Below, piece after piece: positions 1 to 7,309 of a stretch of DNA of 19,530 bases. Under the pieces are notes generated by a model, which saw only the letters and a program-made list of their open reading frames with translations, had not been told where the DNA came from and did no database searches. The stretch is from an uncultured Eubacteriales bacterium. GTDB taxonomy: Bacteria > Bacillota > Clostridia > Oscillospirales > Acutalibacteraceae. Position 1 is the first letter of the stretch. Every line of letters begins with the position of its first letter. Made by a program: the position numbers and the translations under genes. The stretch covers positions 1 through 19,530 of the forward strand of contig CAKSRC010000024.1 in NCBI GenBank assembly GCA_934486915.1. The letters run 5' to 3'.

Positions 1-119
1 GGAAATATTACACTTTCCCTTTATTTTCTACTATTATCTTATACCTAAATTTTATTTTTGTCAATAGTTTTGTAAAAAAATTTGGACTAAAATCCATTTT
101 TGTAAATTTGCACAAATAA

Positions 120-144
120 GGCTGCAACCTAAAAAGCTGCAGCC
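120..144 (-). terminator. Rho-independent terminator after the S1-domain gene
   Basis: Read on the minus strand, GGCUGCAGC pairs with GUUGCAGCC (nine pairs including one G-U) around a 7-nt loop. A moderately U-rich run follows at about 119-108. It lies 20 bases past the S1-domain stop codon, so it probably ends that transcript. Positions 1-119 beyond it are AT-rich and I see nothing else there. Confidence 0.75.
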
Positions 145-164
145 CTATTAATCTAAAACCAATA

Positions 165-1115
165 TTAAACTTTTAAAGTTTGCATACCATTATTTTCAAA
201 GATTTCCTCGTTATGTTTTGAGGAACTTTGAGGAGAGTATATAAACCTATCGATATGGTTGCCCTCGTAAAAATAATCAGGCATAGACGGCCTATACTCG
301 TAATCAAAAGTATCTATTATTATAAGCTTTACTTTCATCTTTTCAGGAATAATGTTTTTTATGTATACACTGGCTTGTTGCCCCGGCTTAACTCCCTCTT
401 TTGGCTCGGCTAAGCCCGCAAGATTTGGCGCCAATTCAACAAATATTCCATATTCCTCGACAGACCTAACAATTCCCGCAACGGTCTCGCCTATAGAGAA
501 ACGCTTTGCATTTTCCTCCCAAGTGCCTAAAAGTTCCTTGTGAGTAAGGTTAATCCTGCCATCCTCGATTGATTTTACAATTACTCTAATATTCATTCCA
601 ATCGAAAAACGTTCCTTAGGGTGTGATATCCTCGAGACTGATATTGTATCTATTGGTAAAAATGACACTATTCCGCAGCCTATATCAGCAAATGCCCCAA
701 ATGATTCCAAGTGAGTGATTTTTGCATCGATTATATCGCCGCAAGATAGATTGTCGATATACTTACTTTTGCATATTTCCTGGGCTTTCCTTCGAGATAA
801 TATAGCAACGTTATTATTGTTTTCGTCTTTCTTAAACCCGGTTATAACAAAGCAAACCGGTCTATTGACCCTGGAAATCACGGCAATATCGCGAACTTCC
901 CCCTCCTTAATTCCAATTGCACCTTCTTCCCTAGGAATTATTCCCTTCATGGAAATGAGGTCTACTATTAAATTATGGTCTGAATCACATACAATTGCTC
1001 TAGCTTCCAAAATCTTACCGTCACGGTAAGCGTCTGTTAAGTTTGAAGGTGTTGACAACACATTCCTATTTTCGACTGTATCAATCAACCAGCCTTCCGG
1101 ATAAAATTCTATCAT
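165..1115 (-). CDS. S1 RNA-binding domain protein (ribosomal protein S1-like)
   Basis: This 316-residue protein has two clear S1 (OB-fold) RNA-binding domains. The first is at about residues 125-198 (GDIIDAKI, then ESFGAFADIG). The second is at about 207-270 (GETVAGIVRSVEEYGIFVEL). A degenerate S1-like domain probably occupies about 35-115. The C-terminal 45 residues form a separate polar, aromatic tail around GNHIDRFIYSP. Short clostridial proteins like this are often labelled ribosomal protein S1, but full S1 has four to six domains, so a role as a general RNA-binding or translation-associated factor is safer. The start is supported by GGGAGG seven bases upstream of ATG. Terminators on both sides suggest a single-gene transcript, although I could not identify its promoter with confidence. 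Confidence 0.85.
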   Translation of the reverse strand: MIEFYPEGWLIDTVENRNVLSTPSNLTDAYRDGKILEARAIVCDSDHNLIVDLISMKGIIPREEGAIGIKEGEVRDIAVISRVNRPVCFVITGFKKDENNNNVAILSRRKAQEICKSKYIDNLSCGDIIDAKITHLESFGAFADIGCGIVSFLPIDTISVSRISHPKERFSIGMNIRVIVKSIEDGRINLTHKELLGTWEENAKRFSIGETVAGIVRSVEEYGIFVELAPNLAGLAEPKEGVKPGQQASVYIKNIIPEKMKVKLIIIDTFDYEYRPSMPDYFYEGNHIDRFIYSPQSSSKHNEEIFENNGMQTLKV

Positions 1116-1181
1116 TTTAATACCTCCCGTTTTTGTCTACTTGGAATTTATATGCAAAATAATAGAATCTTAGACCTAAAA

Positions 1182-1214
1182 AAGCCCACGTACTATAAAA
1201 ATGTACGTGGACTT
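1182..1214 (-). terminator. Strong Rho-independent terminator after upp
   Basis: On the minus strand AAGUCCACGUAC pairs with GUACGUGGGCUU over 12 positions (one G-U) with a 9-nt loop. The stem runs directly into UUUUUU at 1183-1178. It lies 13 bases after the upp stop codon and ends the fhs-tsaE-tsaB-rpiB-upp group before the S1-domain gene. Confidence 0.9.
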
Positions 1215-1227
1215 ATATAACAAAATA

Positions 1228-1860
1228 TTATCTTGTTCCAAAAATACGATCTCCCGCATCGCCAAGGCCGGGAACTATGTATCCATGCTCATTTAAGTGA
1301 CTGTCGAGCGATGCACAATATATTTGAACGTCAGGGTGAACCTTTCTAAGTTCGTCCATACCCTCAGGAGCTGCAATAATGCACATAAACTTAATTGATT
1401 TAGGATGTTTCTTCTTTATAGTTGTAATTGCATCTATGGCAGATCCACCCGTCGCCAACATAGGATCAAGAACAATAACTTCTCTTTCTTCTATATCCGC
1501 CGGAAGTTTACTGTAATATTCATGCGGCTCTAAAGTCTCAGGATCTCTATAAAGACCAATATGACCTATCTTCGCAGCAGGCACTAATTTTAATACACCG
1601 TCTATCATGCCAATTCCGGCTCTTAAAATAGGTACGAATGCAAGTTTTCTTCCTGAAATAACCTTTGCCTTGGCAATTGAAACAGGAGTTTCAATTTCAA
1701 CTTCTTTAAGAGGAAGGTCCCTTGTAGCTTCATAGCACATCAACATTGCTATTTCACTTACCAACTCTTTAAATTCTTTAGTTCCTGTATTTTTATCTCT
1801 TAATAGAGTTAACTTATGTTGAATCAAAGGATGATCCATTATAAATAAATTATTTGCCAT
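1228..1860 (-). CDS. upp: Uracil phosphoribosyltransferase
   Basis: Converts uracil and PRPP to UMP in the cytoplasm (pyrimidine salvage). The N-terminus (MDHPLIQHKLTLLRD), the FVPILRAGIGM segment, the PRPP-binding loop VLDPMLATGGSA (about residues 130-141) and the uracil-binding C-terminal region with VPGLGDAGDRIFGTR are all typical. The length of 210 residues fits the family. An in-frame ATG at 1896 exists, but GGAGG at 1871-1875 lies 10 bases before the ATG at 1860, and starting there matches the family N-terminus and removes the overlap with rpiB. It is the last gene before a strong terminator and is probably cotranscribed with rpiB, 19 bases upstream. Confidence 0.97.
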   Translation of the reverse strand: MANNLFIMDHPLIQHKLTLLRDKNTGTKEFKELVSEIAMLMCYEATRDLPLKEVEIETPVSIAKAKVISGRKLAFVPILRAGIGMIDGVLKLVPAAKIGHIGLYRDPETLEPHEYYSKLPADIEEREVIVLDPMLATGGSAIDAITTIKKKHPKSIKFMCIIAAPEGMDELRKVHPDVQIYCASLDSHLNEHGYIVPGLGDAGDRIFGTR

Positions 1861-1879
1861 ATTTTCAATTCCTCCAAAA

Positions 1880-2320
1880 TCAATTTTCATTTTCAATTTC
1901 TTTTATTTGATTAATTCTTTCTAAATGCCTACCGCCGTCAAATGGAGTAGATAAAAATATCTTAGTTAGGTTAACAGCCGTTTGCGGATCTATTACTCTT
2001 CCACCCATACAAAGAATATTAGCGTCGTTATGCCTTCTTGTCATCTCAGCGCAAAATTCATTAGTACAAAGGGCAGCCCTAATTCCTTTTACCTTATTTG
2101 CAGCTATAGATATACCTATACCCGTCCCACAGCATAGAATTCCTTTTTCAAACTCACCGCCGGCCACAGCCTTGCCTACTTTATAAGCAAATGGCGCGTA
2201 ATTTACTGACTCTTCACTATTTGTGCCAAAGTCTTTATATTCAATGTTATTTTGATCAAAATATTTTTTTATAGCTTCTTTTAAAACAAATCCACCATGA
2301 TCTGATGCAATAGCAATCAT
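1880..2320 (-). CDS. rpiB: Ribose-5-phosphate isomerase B
   Basis: Interconverts ribose 5-phosphate and ribulose 5-phosphate in the non-oxidative pentose phosphate pathway. Its product feeds PRPP synthesis, which upp uses next door. Family hallmarks are the N-terminal IASDHGG, the CCGTGIGISIAANK phosphate-binding and catalytic cysteine region (about residues 63-76), and RRHNDANILCMGGR (about 95-109). The length of 146 residues is usual for RpiB/LacB proteins. AGGGGGAT precedes the ATG by a few bases, and the tsaB stop codon is 11 bases upstream, so the genes look cotranscribed. RpiB with relaxed sugar-phosphate specificity (allose 6-phosphate) cannot be excluded from sequence. Confidence 0.95.
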   Translation of the reverse strand: MIAIASDHGGFVLKEAIKKYFDQNNIEYKDFGTNSEESVNYAPFAYKVGKAVAGGEFEKGILCCGTGIGISIAANKVKGIRAALCTNEFCAEMTRRHNDANILCMGGRVIDPQTAVNLTKIFLSTPFDGGRHLERINQIKEIENEN

Positions 2321-2331
2321 TTTTATCCCCC

Positions 2332-3039
2332 TTAATTCAATTTAAGACGTTTTCTTAATTCTCTTTGAGCTTGAGGCAGCCTTAAATATTCAGGAAGCAA
2401 TTGAGAAGCGGATACAAAATCCCCATCTTGAAATTTTTGTTCCGCAGCCAAAGCCACACCGGAAGCCTTCTGATATCTATGACTTTCAGAAACCAGATTA
2501 ATATTAGAAAAATCCTCATTTAATTTATTATAGCACAAAACCGCGCCATCTCCAATAATATTTACCTTTTTTTCATTATATTTATCAAAATCCTCTTTTA
2601 AATCAATTATAGGTATAGCTCTATCATCAGTCAAACGCTCTATATTATTTTGGTTTATACTAAAAAAGGCATTGTAAACTTGATCACATCTTGCATCCAT
2701 GCAGGTGCATACAATTGTGTCCATATCTATTAAGTTATATGCCAAAGATTCAAGTGACGATACCCCTATACATGGTTTTTCCAAAGCCATTGCCATACCC
2801 TTTATTGCGGATATCCCTATTCTAATACCCGTAAACGAACCCGGACCCGTTGAAACCGCAAAGGCATCAATATCTTTTATGCTGCACTCTGTTCGTTTTA
2901 ATAAATCATCTACCATAGGTACTAACGTTTGGCTATGAGTAAGCTTAGTATTAATAAAAAACTCACCTACAATAAAACCATCTTCTATTATTGCAGCAGA
3001 TGCAGCCTTAGCGGAAGAGTCTAAAGCCAGTATCTTCAT
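2332..3039 (-). CDS. tsaB: tRNA threonylcarbamoyladenosine biosynthesis protein TsaB
   Basis: TsaB is an ASKHA-fold paralogue of TsaD that lacks catalysis. It forms the TsaB-TsaD-TsaE complex that installs N6-threonylcarbamoyl on A37 of ANN-decoding tRNAs. Diagnostic segments are MKILALDSSAKAASAAI at the N-terminus, LTHSQTLVPMVDDLL, and TGPGSFTGIRIGIS (about residues 64-77). The length of 235 residues is normal. The ATG overlaps the tsaE TGA by four bases (ATGA), with AAGGAG ten bases before it inside tsaE, indicating translational coupling. The usual next genes (rimI, tsaD) are absent here and rpiB follows instead. Confidence 0.95.
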   Translation of the reverse strand: MKILALDSSAKAASAAIIEDGFIVGEFFINTKLTHSQTLVPMVDDLLKRTECSIKDIDAFAVSTGPGSFTGIRIGISAIKGMAMALEKPCIGVSSLESLAYNLIDMDTIVCTCMDARCDQVYNAFFSINQNNIERLTDDRAIPIIDLKEDFDKYNEKKVNIIGDGAVLCYNKLNEDFSNINLVSESHRYQKASGVALAAEQKFQDGDFVSASQLLPEYLRLPQAQRELRKRLKLN

Positions 3040-3461
3040 ATATTATCTACTCCTTGTATTTCAATTATTCTTTGATTTTCATTATCCCCCGGAGAAAAAT
3101 CTATCCTTATCGAGTCCTGCGGTAAAACCGATTCTATATTTTCGCTCCATTCGATTACTAATATACCAGTATCTATGTAGTCAAAGAAACCTGTTGAATA
3201 TAAGTCATCAAAGCTCGTAACTCTATACATATCAAAATGATATAATTTCTTTGAGCCTGTGTATTCGTGCACTATAGCAAATGTCGGACTGCAAACACCC
3301 TTATTTATTCCAAGTCCTTTTGCAAGTCCTCTAACAAATGCTGTTTTCCCCATACCCATAGGTCCATATAATGCAATAACCTCATTGCCAAGTAATTTTT
3401 TCGAAAGATTTACCCCTATATTTTCCGTTTCCTCAGGAGAATTGCTAATAAACTTTATCAT
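3036..3461 (-). CDS. tsaE: tRNA threonylcarbamoyladenosine biosynthesis ATPase TsaE
   Basis: TsaE is the small P-loop ATPase that drives the TsaB-TsaD complex in t6A37 tRNA modification. The Walker A motif GPMGMGKT is at residues 33-40, followed by SPTFAIVHEY, HFDMYR and VIEWSE, all typical of the YjeE/TsaE family. The length of 141 residues is normal. A GTG at 3473 would extend it by four residues, but AGGTGAG lies seven bases before the ATG at 3461, so I take that ATG. The ribosome binding site overlaps the fhs stop codon, so tsaE is probably translated from the fhs transcript. It overlaps tsaB by four bases. Confidence 0.95.
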   Translation of the reverse strand: MIKFISNSPEETENIGVNLSKKLLGNEVIALYGPMGMGKTAFVRGLAKGLGINKGVCSPTFAIVHEYTGSKKLYHFDMYRVTSFDDLYSTGFFDYIDTGILVIEWSENIESVLPQDSIRIDFSPGDNENQRIIEIQGVDNI

Positions 3462-3473
3462 AATATCACTCAC

Positions 3474-5141
3474 CTAAAACAAGCCTGATATAATCCCGCT
3501 TTTATCTATATCTATATTTTCAGCAGACGGTTTTTTGGGCAACCCCGGCATTGTCATTATATTACCCGTCAACACAACTGCAAATCCTGCCCCGTTAGAC
3601 AGTGTCACATCTTTTACATTTATCTTAAATCCTTTTGGTCGGCCGAGAAGAAGCGGATTATCTGAAAGGGAATATTGCGTTTTTGCAATACAAACCGGTA
3701 TATTATTACCCGCAATTTCTTGAATTTCTTTTATAGATTGCTCTGCTTTTTTATCATAGTCTACTCCACACGCTCCATATATCTCTAAAGCTATCTTTTC
3801 TATCTTTTCTTTTATAGAAAGGTTACTTTCATATAAAGCCTTAAAGTTTGAAGGCTTTTGACAAGCGTTTACTACTTTTTGTGCAAGCTCCCTTACTCCT
3901 TCTGAACCCTTTTCATATCCTTCTGTTATTGAAAATTCTATTCCAAGGTTTTTGCAATAATCCTCTATATATTTAATTTCATCATTGGTATCTGTCAAGA
4001 ATTTATTTAAAGCAACTATAACCGGTAAACCGTATTTCTTCATATTATCAATGTGAGCCTGTAAATTCACGATACCGCTTTTTAATGCGGGAATATTTTC
4101 TTTAGTTAACTCAGATTTAGAAACATTTCCGTTATATTTTAATGCCCTCACCGTACAAACCAATACTACAGCGGACGGTTTAAGTCCTGATAGTCTACAT
4201 TTAATATCAAAGAACTTTTCCGCTCCCAAATCAGATCCAAATCCCGCTTCAGTGATACAATAATCTGAAAGTTTTAGAGCTAATTTGGTAGCTCTTACAG
4301 AATTACATCCATGGGCTATATTTGCAAACGGTCCCCCATGCATAATTGCCGGTGTATGCTCCAAAGTTTGGACTAAATTGGGATTTATTGCATCTTTAAG
4401 TAAACAAGCCATTGCCCCTTGGACATTCAAATCCTTGGCAAAAACAGGTTTTCCCTCAAAATCGTAGGCAACAAGTATTTTGCCTAAACGCTCTTTTAGG
4501 TCACTTAGATCTTCAGCTAAACATAGTATTGCCATAATCTCGCTTGCAACAGTTATAATAAAGTGGTCTTCTCGTGGAATACCATTCACTTTTCCGCCCA
4601 GCCCAATTATTGTATTGCGAAGTGCTCTATCATTTATATCCAAACAACGTTTTATAATTATCCTTCTTTGATCTATTCTTAGAGCATTACCTTGATGTAT
4701 ATGATTATCCAAAATCGCACATAGGAGATTATTAGCTGATGTTATAGCATGCATATCGCCTGTAAAGTGAAGATTTATATCCTCCATCGGTACAACTTGA
4801 GAATAGCCCCCGCCTGCTGCACCGCCCTTTATACCAAAGACAGGACCTAATGAAGGTTCTCTTAGAGCTACTACAGCTTTTTTGCCTATTTTATTCATTG
4901 CTTGACCCAAGCCTATAGTAACAGTAGTCTTTCCCTCACCCGCAGGGGTTGGATTTATTGCAGTTACTAAAATCAATTTACCATCTTTATTATTTTCTAT
5001 TCTTTTATATATAGAGTTGTTAAGCTTAGCTTTATACTTACCATACAAATCGAGTTCGTCTTCTTTTATGCCGAGTTGATTTGCAATTTCAGTTATTGGT
5101 AACATTTTAGATTGTTGAGCTATTTCAATATCAGTGAGCAT
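3474..5141 (-). CDS. fhs: Formate-tetrahydrofolate ligase
   Basis: Joins formate to tetrahydrofolate with ATP, giving 10-formyl-THF for purine, fMet and (in acetogens) Wood-Ljungdahl metabolism. The protein has 555 residues, the usual length. Clear family segments are the ATP loop TPAGEGKTT (residues 65-73), REPSLGPVFGIKGGAAGGGYSQV split across about 94-116, LHFTGDMHAI, HGGPFANIAHGCNS and EAGFGSDLGAEKFFDIKC. The C-terminal GNIMTMPGLPKKPSA is also typical. AAGGAGAG precedes the ATG, and a near-consensus promoter lies at 5176-5205, so fhs heads the fhs-tsaE-tsaB-rpiB-upp group. No other Wood-Ljungdahl genes are in view, so a general one-carbon role is the safer reading. Confidence 0.98.
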   Translation of the reverse strand: MLTDIEIAQQSKMLPITEIANQLGIKEDELDLYGKYKAKLNNSIYKRIENNKDGKLILVTAINPTPAGEGKTTVTIGLGQAMNKIGKKAVVALREPSLGPVFGIKGGAAGGGYSQVVPMEDINLHFTGDMHAITSANNLLCAILDNHIHQGNALRIDQRRIIIKRCLDINDRALRNTIIGLGGKVNGIPREDHFIITVASEIMAILCLAEDLSDLKERLGKILVAYDFEGKPVFAKDLNVQGAMACLLKDAINPNLVQTLEHTPAIMHGGPFANIAHGCNSVRATKLALKLSDYCITEAGFGSDLGAEKFFDIKCRLSGLKPSAVVLVCTVRALKYNGNVSKSELTKENIPALKSGIVNLQAHIDNMKKYGLPVIVALNKFLTDTNDEIKYIEDYCKNLGIEFSITEGYEKGSEGVRELAQKVVNACQKPSNFKALYESNLSIKEKIEKIALEIYGACGVDYDKKAEQSIKEIQEIAGNNIPVCIAKTQYSLSDNPLLLGRPKGFKINVKDVTLSNGAGFAVVLTGNIMTMPGLPKKPSAENIDIDKSGIISGLF

Positions 5142-5175
5142 GGTAAAGACTCTCCTTAAATAACAATTTTTTAAT

Positions 5176-5205
5176 ATTATACCACAATCAGCATATCTGT
5201 TTCAA
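5176..5205 (-). promoter_or_regulatory. Sigma-A-type promoter for fhs
   Basis: On the minus strand the -35 box is TTGAAA (5205-5200), the spacer is 18 bases, and the -10 box is a perfect TATAAT (5181-5176) preceded by TG one base upstream (extended -10). The predicted start near 5169 leaves a leader of under 30 bases, too short for a riboswitch. Confidence 0.8.
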
Positions 5206-5398
5206 TAAGTCCATATTTCCAAAAAGACATAGGTATTAAAAAGTTCTTATTTATTACGCCCGCACTTCTTTTATAAAAACTATCAATCATCCACCCATGA
5301 TAAATTAATAATAATACAAGGTATAATTATTGAAGTATATATATGATTGAGATTTTATTACAAAAAGCAAGAGCAAGTATAACTTCATATATAATAAG

Positions 5399-5432
5399 AG
5401 GACACCAATTACAATAATTTGGTGTCCTTTTT
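5399..5432. terminator. Hairpin terminator, stronger on the plus strand
   Basis: AGGACACCAA (5399-5408) pairs perfectly with TTGGTGTCCT (5419-5428) around a 10-nt loop. On the plus strand TTTT follows at once (5429-5432). On the minus strand the tail is CTTATTAT, so it can also act as a backup terminator behind 5457-5479. No plus-strand gene is known upstream, which makes its orientation noteworthy. Confidence 0.75.
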
Positions 5433-5456
5433 GTATAGTGATTAATAAAGGATAAA

Positions 5457-5479
5457 GGCTTCCTTTTAGTTTGGAAGCC
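5457..5479 (-). terminator. Terminator after the biotin-carboxylase module
   Basis: On the minus strand GGCUUCC pairs with GGAAGCC across a 9-nt loop, followed by UUUAUCCUUUAUU. It lies ten bases beyond the stop codon of the OadA/5S-like gene and ends that operon. Confidence 0.75.
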
Positions 5480-5488
5480 CTTAAAATA

Positions 5489-6892
5489 TTATAGTGGGTG
5501 TATACCCTTTTTTAAATCTGCATGATTAGAATCGATTTCATATTTCTTATCCCTGCGTTTTTTAAAGAAATCTAACGAAACCTTGGGAAATTGAGCATAG
5601 GAAAGTACGTCTTCCTCTTGTTCAATCCACTCGGAAATCTCTGATTTCAATTCTTCTAATTCAGGTTTTAGCAAATCGGCAGGACGGCACTCAATATAAG
5701 GTTCATCCCCAATTATAAACTTTCTAAACTCAGGGTCAATTGGGACCGGAGTTGTACCATATTTCCCTGCTACTAAATTTTTAAACTCATTGGTACACAT
5801 CTTATATCGTTGACCCGTAATTACATTAAACACAGACTGCGTTCCCACAATTTGAGAGGTTGGTGTTACAAGAGGTGGATATCCCGCATCCTTTCTTACT
5901 CTTGGAACTTCTTCCATTACCTCCTCAAGCTTATCTTCTTTTCCCGCTTCCTTTAATTGAGATAATAAATTTGAAAGCATTCCGCCCGGAACTTGGTAAA
6001 TAAGCGCATTAGGATCTACACCTAAAACTTTAGGATCAAGCAAACCGTTATCTAAATATTTTTTTCTAAGAATCATAAAGTAATCTCTTACCTCGTTTAA
6101 TGCAACTAAGTCTAGACCGGTATCATAACCCGTATCCTTTAATGCGGCAACCATTGACTCGGTCGGTGCATGAGAAGTTCCCAATGCTAAAGGTGACATT
6201 GCTGTATCTATCATATCAGCACCCGACTCAATACCTTTCAAAAGACACATAGATGCAAGTCCTGATGTATAATGAGTGTGAAGCTGTATAGGTATTTTTA
6301 CAACCTCTTTAATCGATTTAACCAGCCTTTCCGTTTCATATGGAGTAAGGAGTGCTGCCATATCTTTTATACATATAGAATCAGCTCCCGCATTCTCGAT
6401 AGTTTTTGCATAGTCCATAAAATACTTGTCGTTAAACACAGGACCTGTTGTATAAGAAATTGCTACTTGTACGTGAGCCTTTTCCTTTTTCGCGGCCTTT
6501 ATCGAAACTTCTAGATTTTTTATATCGTTAAGAGCATCAAATATTCTAATTATATCGATTCCGTTTGCTACTGATTTCTGTACAAAATATTCTACTACAT
6601 CATCTGCATAATGCCTATATCCCAGCATATTTTGACCCCTAAAAAGCATTTGAAGCTTTGTATTAGGGCACTTCTTCCTTATTATTCTAAGTCTTTCCCA
6701 CGGATCTTCATTTAAAAACCTAAGGCACGCATCAAACGTTGCTCCTCCCCAACACTCAAGTGAATGAAAACCTATCTTATCAAGCAATTCCAAAGAAGGA
6801 AGCATTTCCTCGGTAGACATTCTTGTTGCTAATAGAGATTGATGGGCATCTCTCAATACGGTCTCAGTTATCAATATTTTTTTATTATTCAT
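5489..6892 (-). CDS. Oxaloacetate decarboxylase alpha / transcarboxylase 5S-like subunit
   Basis: A DRE-TIM metallolyase-type carboxyltransferase that moves CO2 between biotin and pyruvate/oxaloacetate. Visible hallmarks are ETVLRDAHQSLLATRM with metal ligand D15, ECWGGATFD (about 46-54), the KDM of the carboxylated active-site lysine (K176), and the metal-binding LHTHYTSG with H205 and H207. At 467 residues it ends after the conserved domain: there is no fused C-terminal biotin domain, and biotin is supplied by the separate carrier gene 13 bases upstream. GAGGAG lies eight bases before the ATG. It is last in the three-gene operon. OadA, the 5S subunit of transcarboxylase and pyruvate carboxylase subunit B belong to one family. 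The neighbouring 12S-like gene and the lack of OadB favour a 5S role. Confidence 0.92.
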   Translation of the reverse strand: MNNKKILITETVLRDAHQSLLATRMSTEEMLPSLELLDKIGFHSLECWGGATFDACLRFLNEDPWERLRIIRKKCPNTKLQMLFRGQNMLGYRHYADDVVEYFVQKSVANGIDIIRIFDALNDIKNLEVSIKAAKKEKAHVQVAISYTTGPVFNDKYFMDYAKTIENAGADSICIKDMAALLTPYETERLVKSIKEVVKIPIQLHTHYTSGLASMCLLKGIESGADMIDTAMSPLALGTSHAPTESMVAALKDTGYDTGLDLVALNEVRDYFMILRKKYLDNGLLDPKVLGVDPNALIYQVPGGMLSNLLSQLKEAGKEDKLEEVMEEVPRVRKDAGYPPLVTPTSQIVGTQSVFNVITGQRYKMCTNEFKNLVAGKYGTTPVPIDPEFRKFIIGDEPYIECRPADLLKPELEELKSEISEWIEQEEDVLSYAQFPKVSLDFFKKRRDKKYEIDSNHADLKKGIHPL

Positions 6893-6905
6893 TGATATTA
6901 CTCCT

Positions 6906-7283
6906 CTATTTTAAAGATAAAAGGATTGTATCGGATTCTACACTCTGACCTTTACTTACATTAACACTCGAAACAACAGCGTCCCTAGGTGCTAAGATTT
7001 CGTTCTCCATTTTCATGGCCTCTAATATTACTAGGACATCTCCTGATGAAACATTCTGCCCTTCTTTTACATTAACAGAAACTATAGTACCTGGCATTGG
7101 GGATTTTATTGCTTCACCGTCTGCAGCTTTTTTATTTTCCTTTTTTACCTCTTCTTTTTGAGGTTTACTTGTTTCACTTAAATCAATACTATCGTTTATT
7201 GGGGTAGATTCATTAGATGCGCCTATCTCTTCTACTTGAACATCATATGATTTACCATTTACTGTAATTCTTAAATTTTTCAT
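6906..7283 (-). CDS. Biotin carboxyl carrier protein (1.3S-like)
   Basis: A small 125-residue carrier whose biotin swings between the two carboxyltransferase subunits encoded on either side. Residues 1-15 form the short leader strand (MKNLRITVNGKSYDVQVEE). A charged, flexible linker rich in Lys, Glu and Ser covers about 20-55. The biotinyl domain begins at KSPMPGTIVSV and carries the biotinylation motif EAMKM, with the target lysine near residue 92. Length and layout closely match the 1.3S subunit of transcarboxylase and detached OadA C-terminal domains. AAGGGAG lies seven bases before the ATG. It is 26 bases after the carboxyltransferase gene and 13 before the OadA-like gene. Confidence 0.95.
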   Translation of the reverse strand: MKNLRITVNGKSYDVQVEEIGASNESTPINDSIDLSETSKPQKEEVKKENKKAADGEAIKSPMPGTIVSVNVKEGQNVSSGDVLVILEAMKMENEILAPRDAVVSSVNVSKGQSVESDTILLSLK

Positions 7284-7309
7284 AAGTTTTCTCCCTTATA
7301 TTTTTAATA

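Larger units (their letters stand above)
5142..5488. other. 347-base intergenic region between the biotin module and fhs
   Basis: This is the longest gene-free stretch in the window. From high to low coordinates it holds the terminator of the biotin module (5457-5479), a second hairpin whose better U-tract is on the plus strand (5399-5432), an AT-rich stretch, and the fhs promoter (5176-5205). A plus-strand TATAAT at 5322-5327 upstream of the second hairpin could start a short plus-strand RNA, but its -35 box is poor. I found no convincing open reading frame. Confidence 0.6.

Noticed and set aside
1116..1181. Promoter of the S1-domain gene
   Set aside because: TATTAT and TATAAA sequences are present, but none has a reasonable -35 box at 16-18 bases, so I leave the promoter unassigned.
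1861..1896. Longer upp start at 1896
   Set aside because: It would add 12 residues absent from the family, overlap rpiB and swallow the GGAGG site that serves the ATG at 1860.
5142..5175. Folate or other riboswitch in the fhs leader
   Set aside because: The predicted transcript leader is under 30 bases and shows no tetrahydrofolate-riboswitch core.
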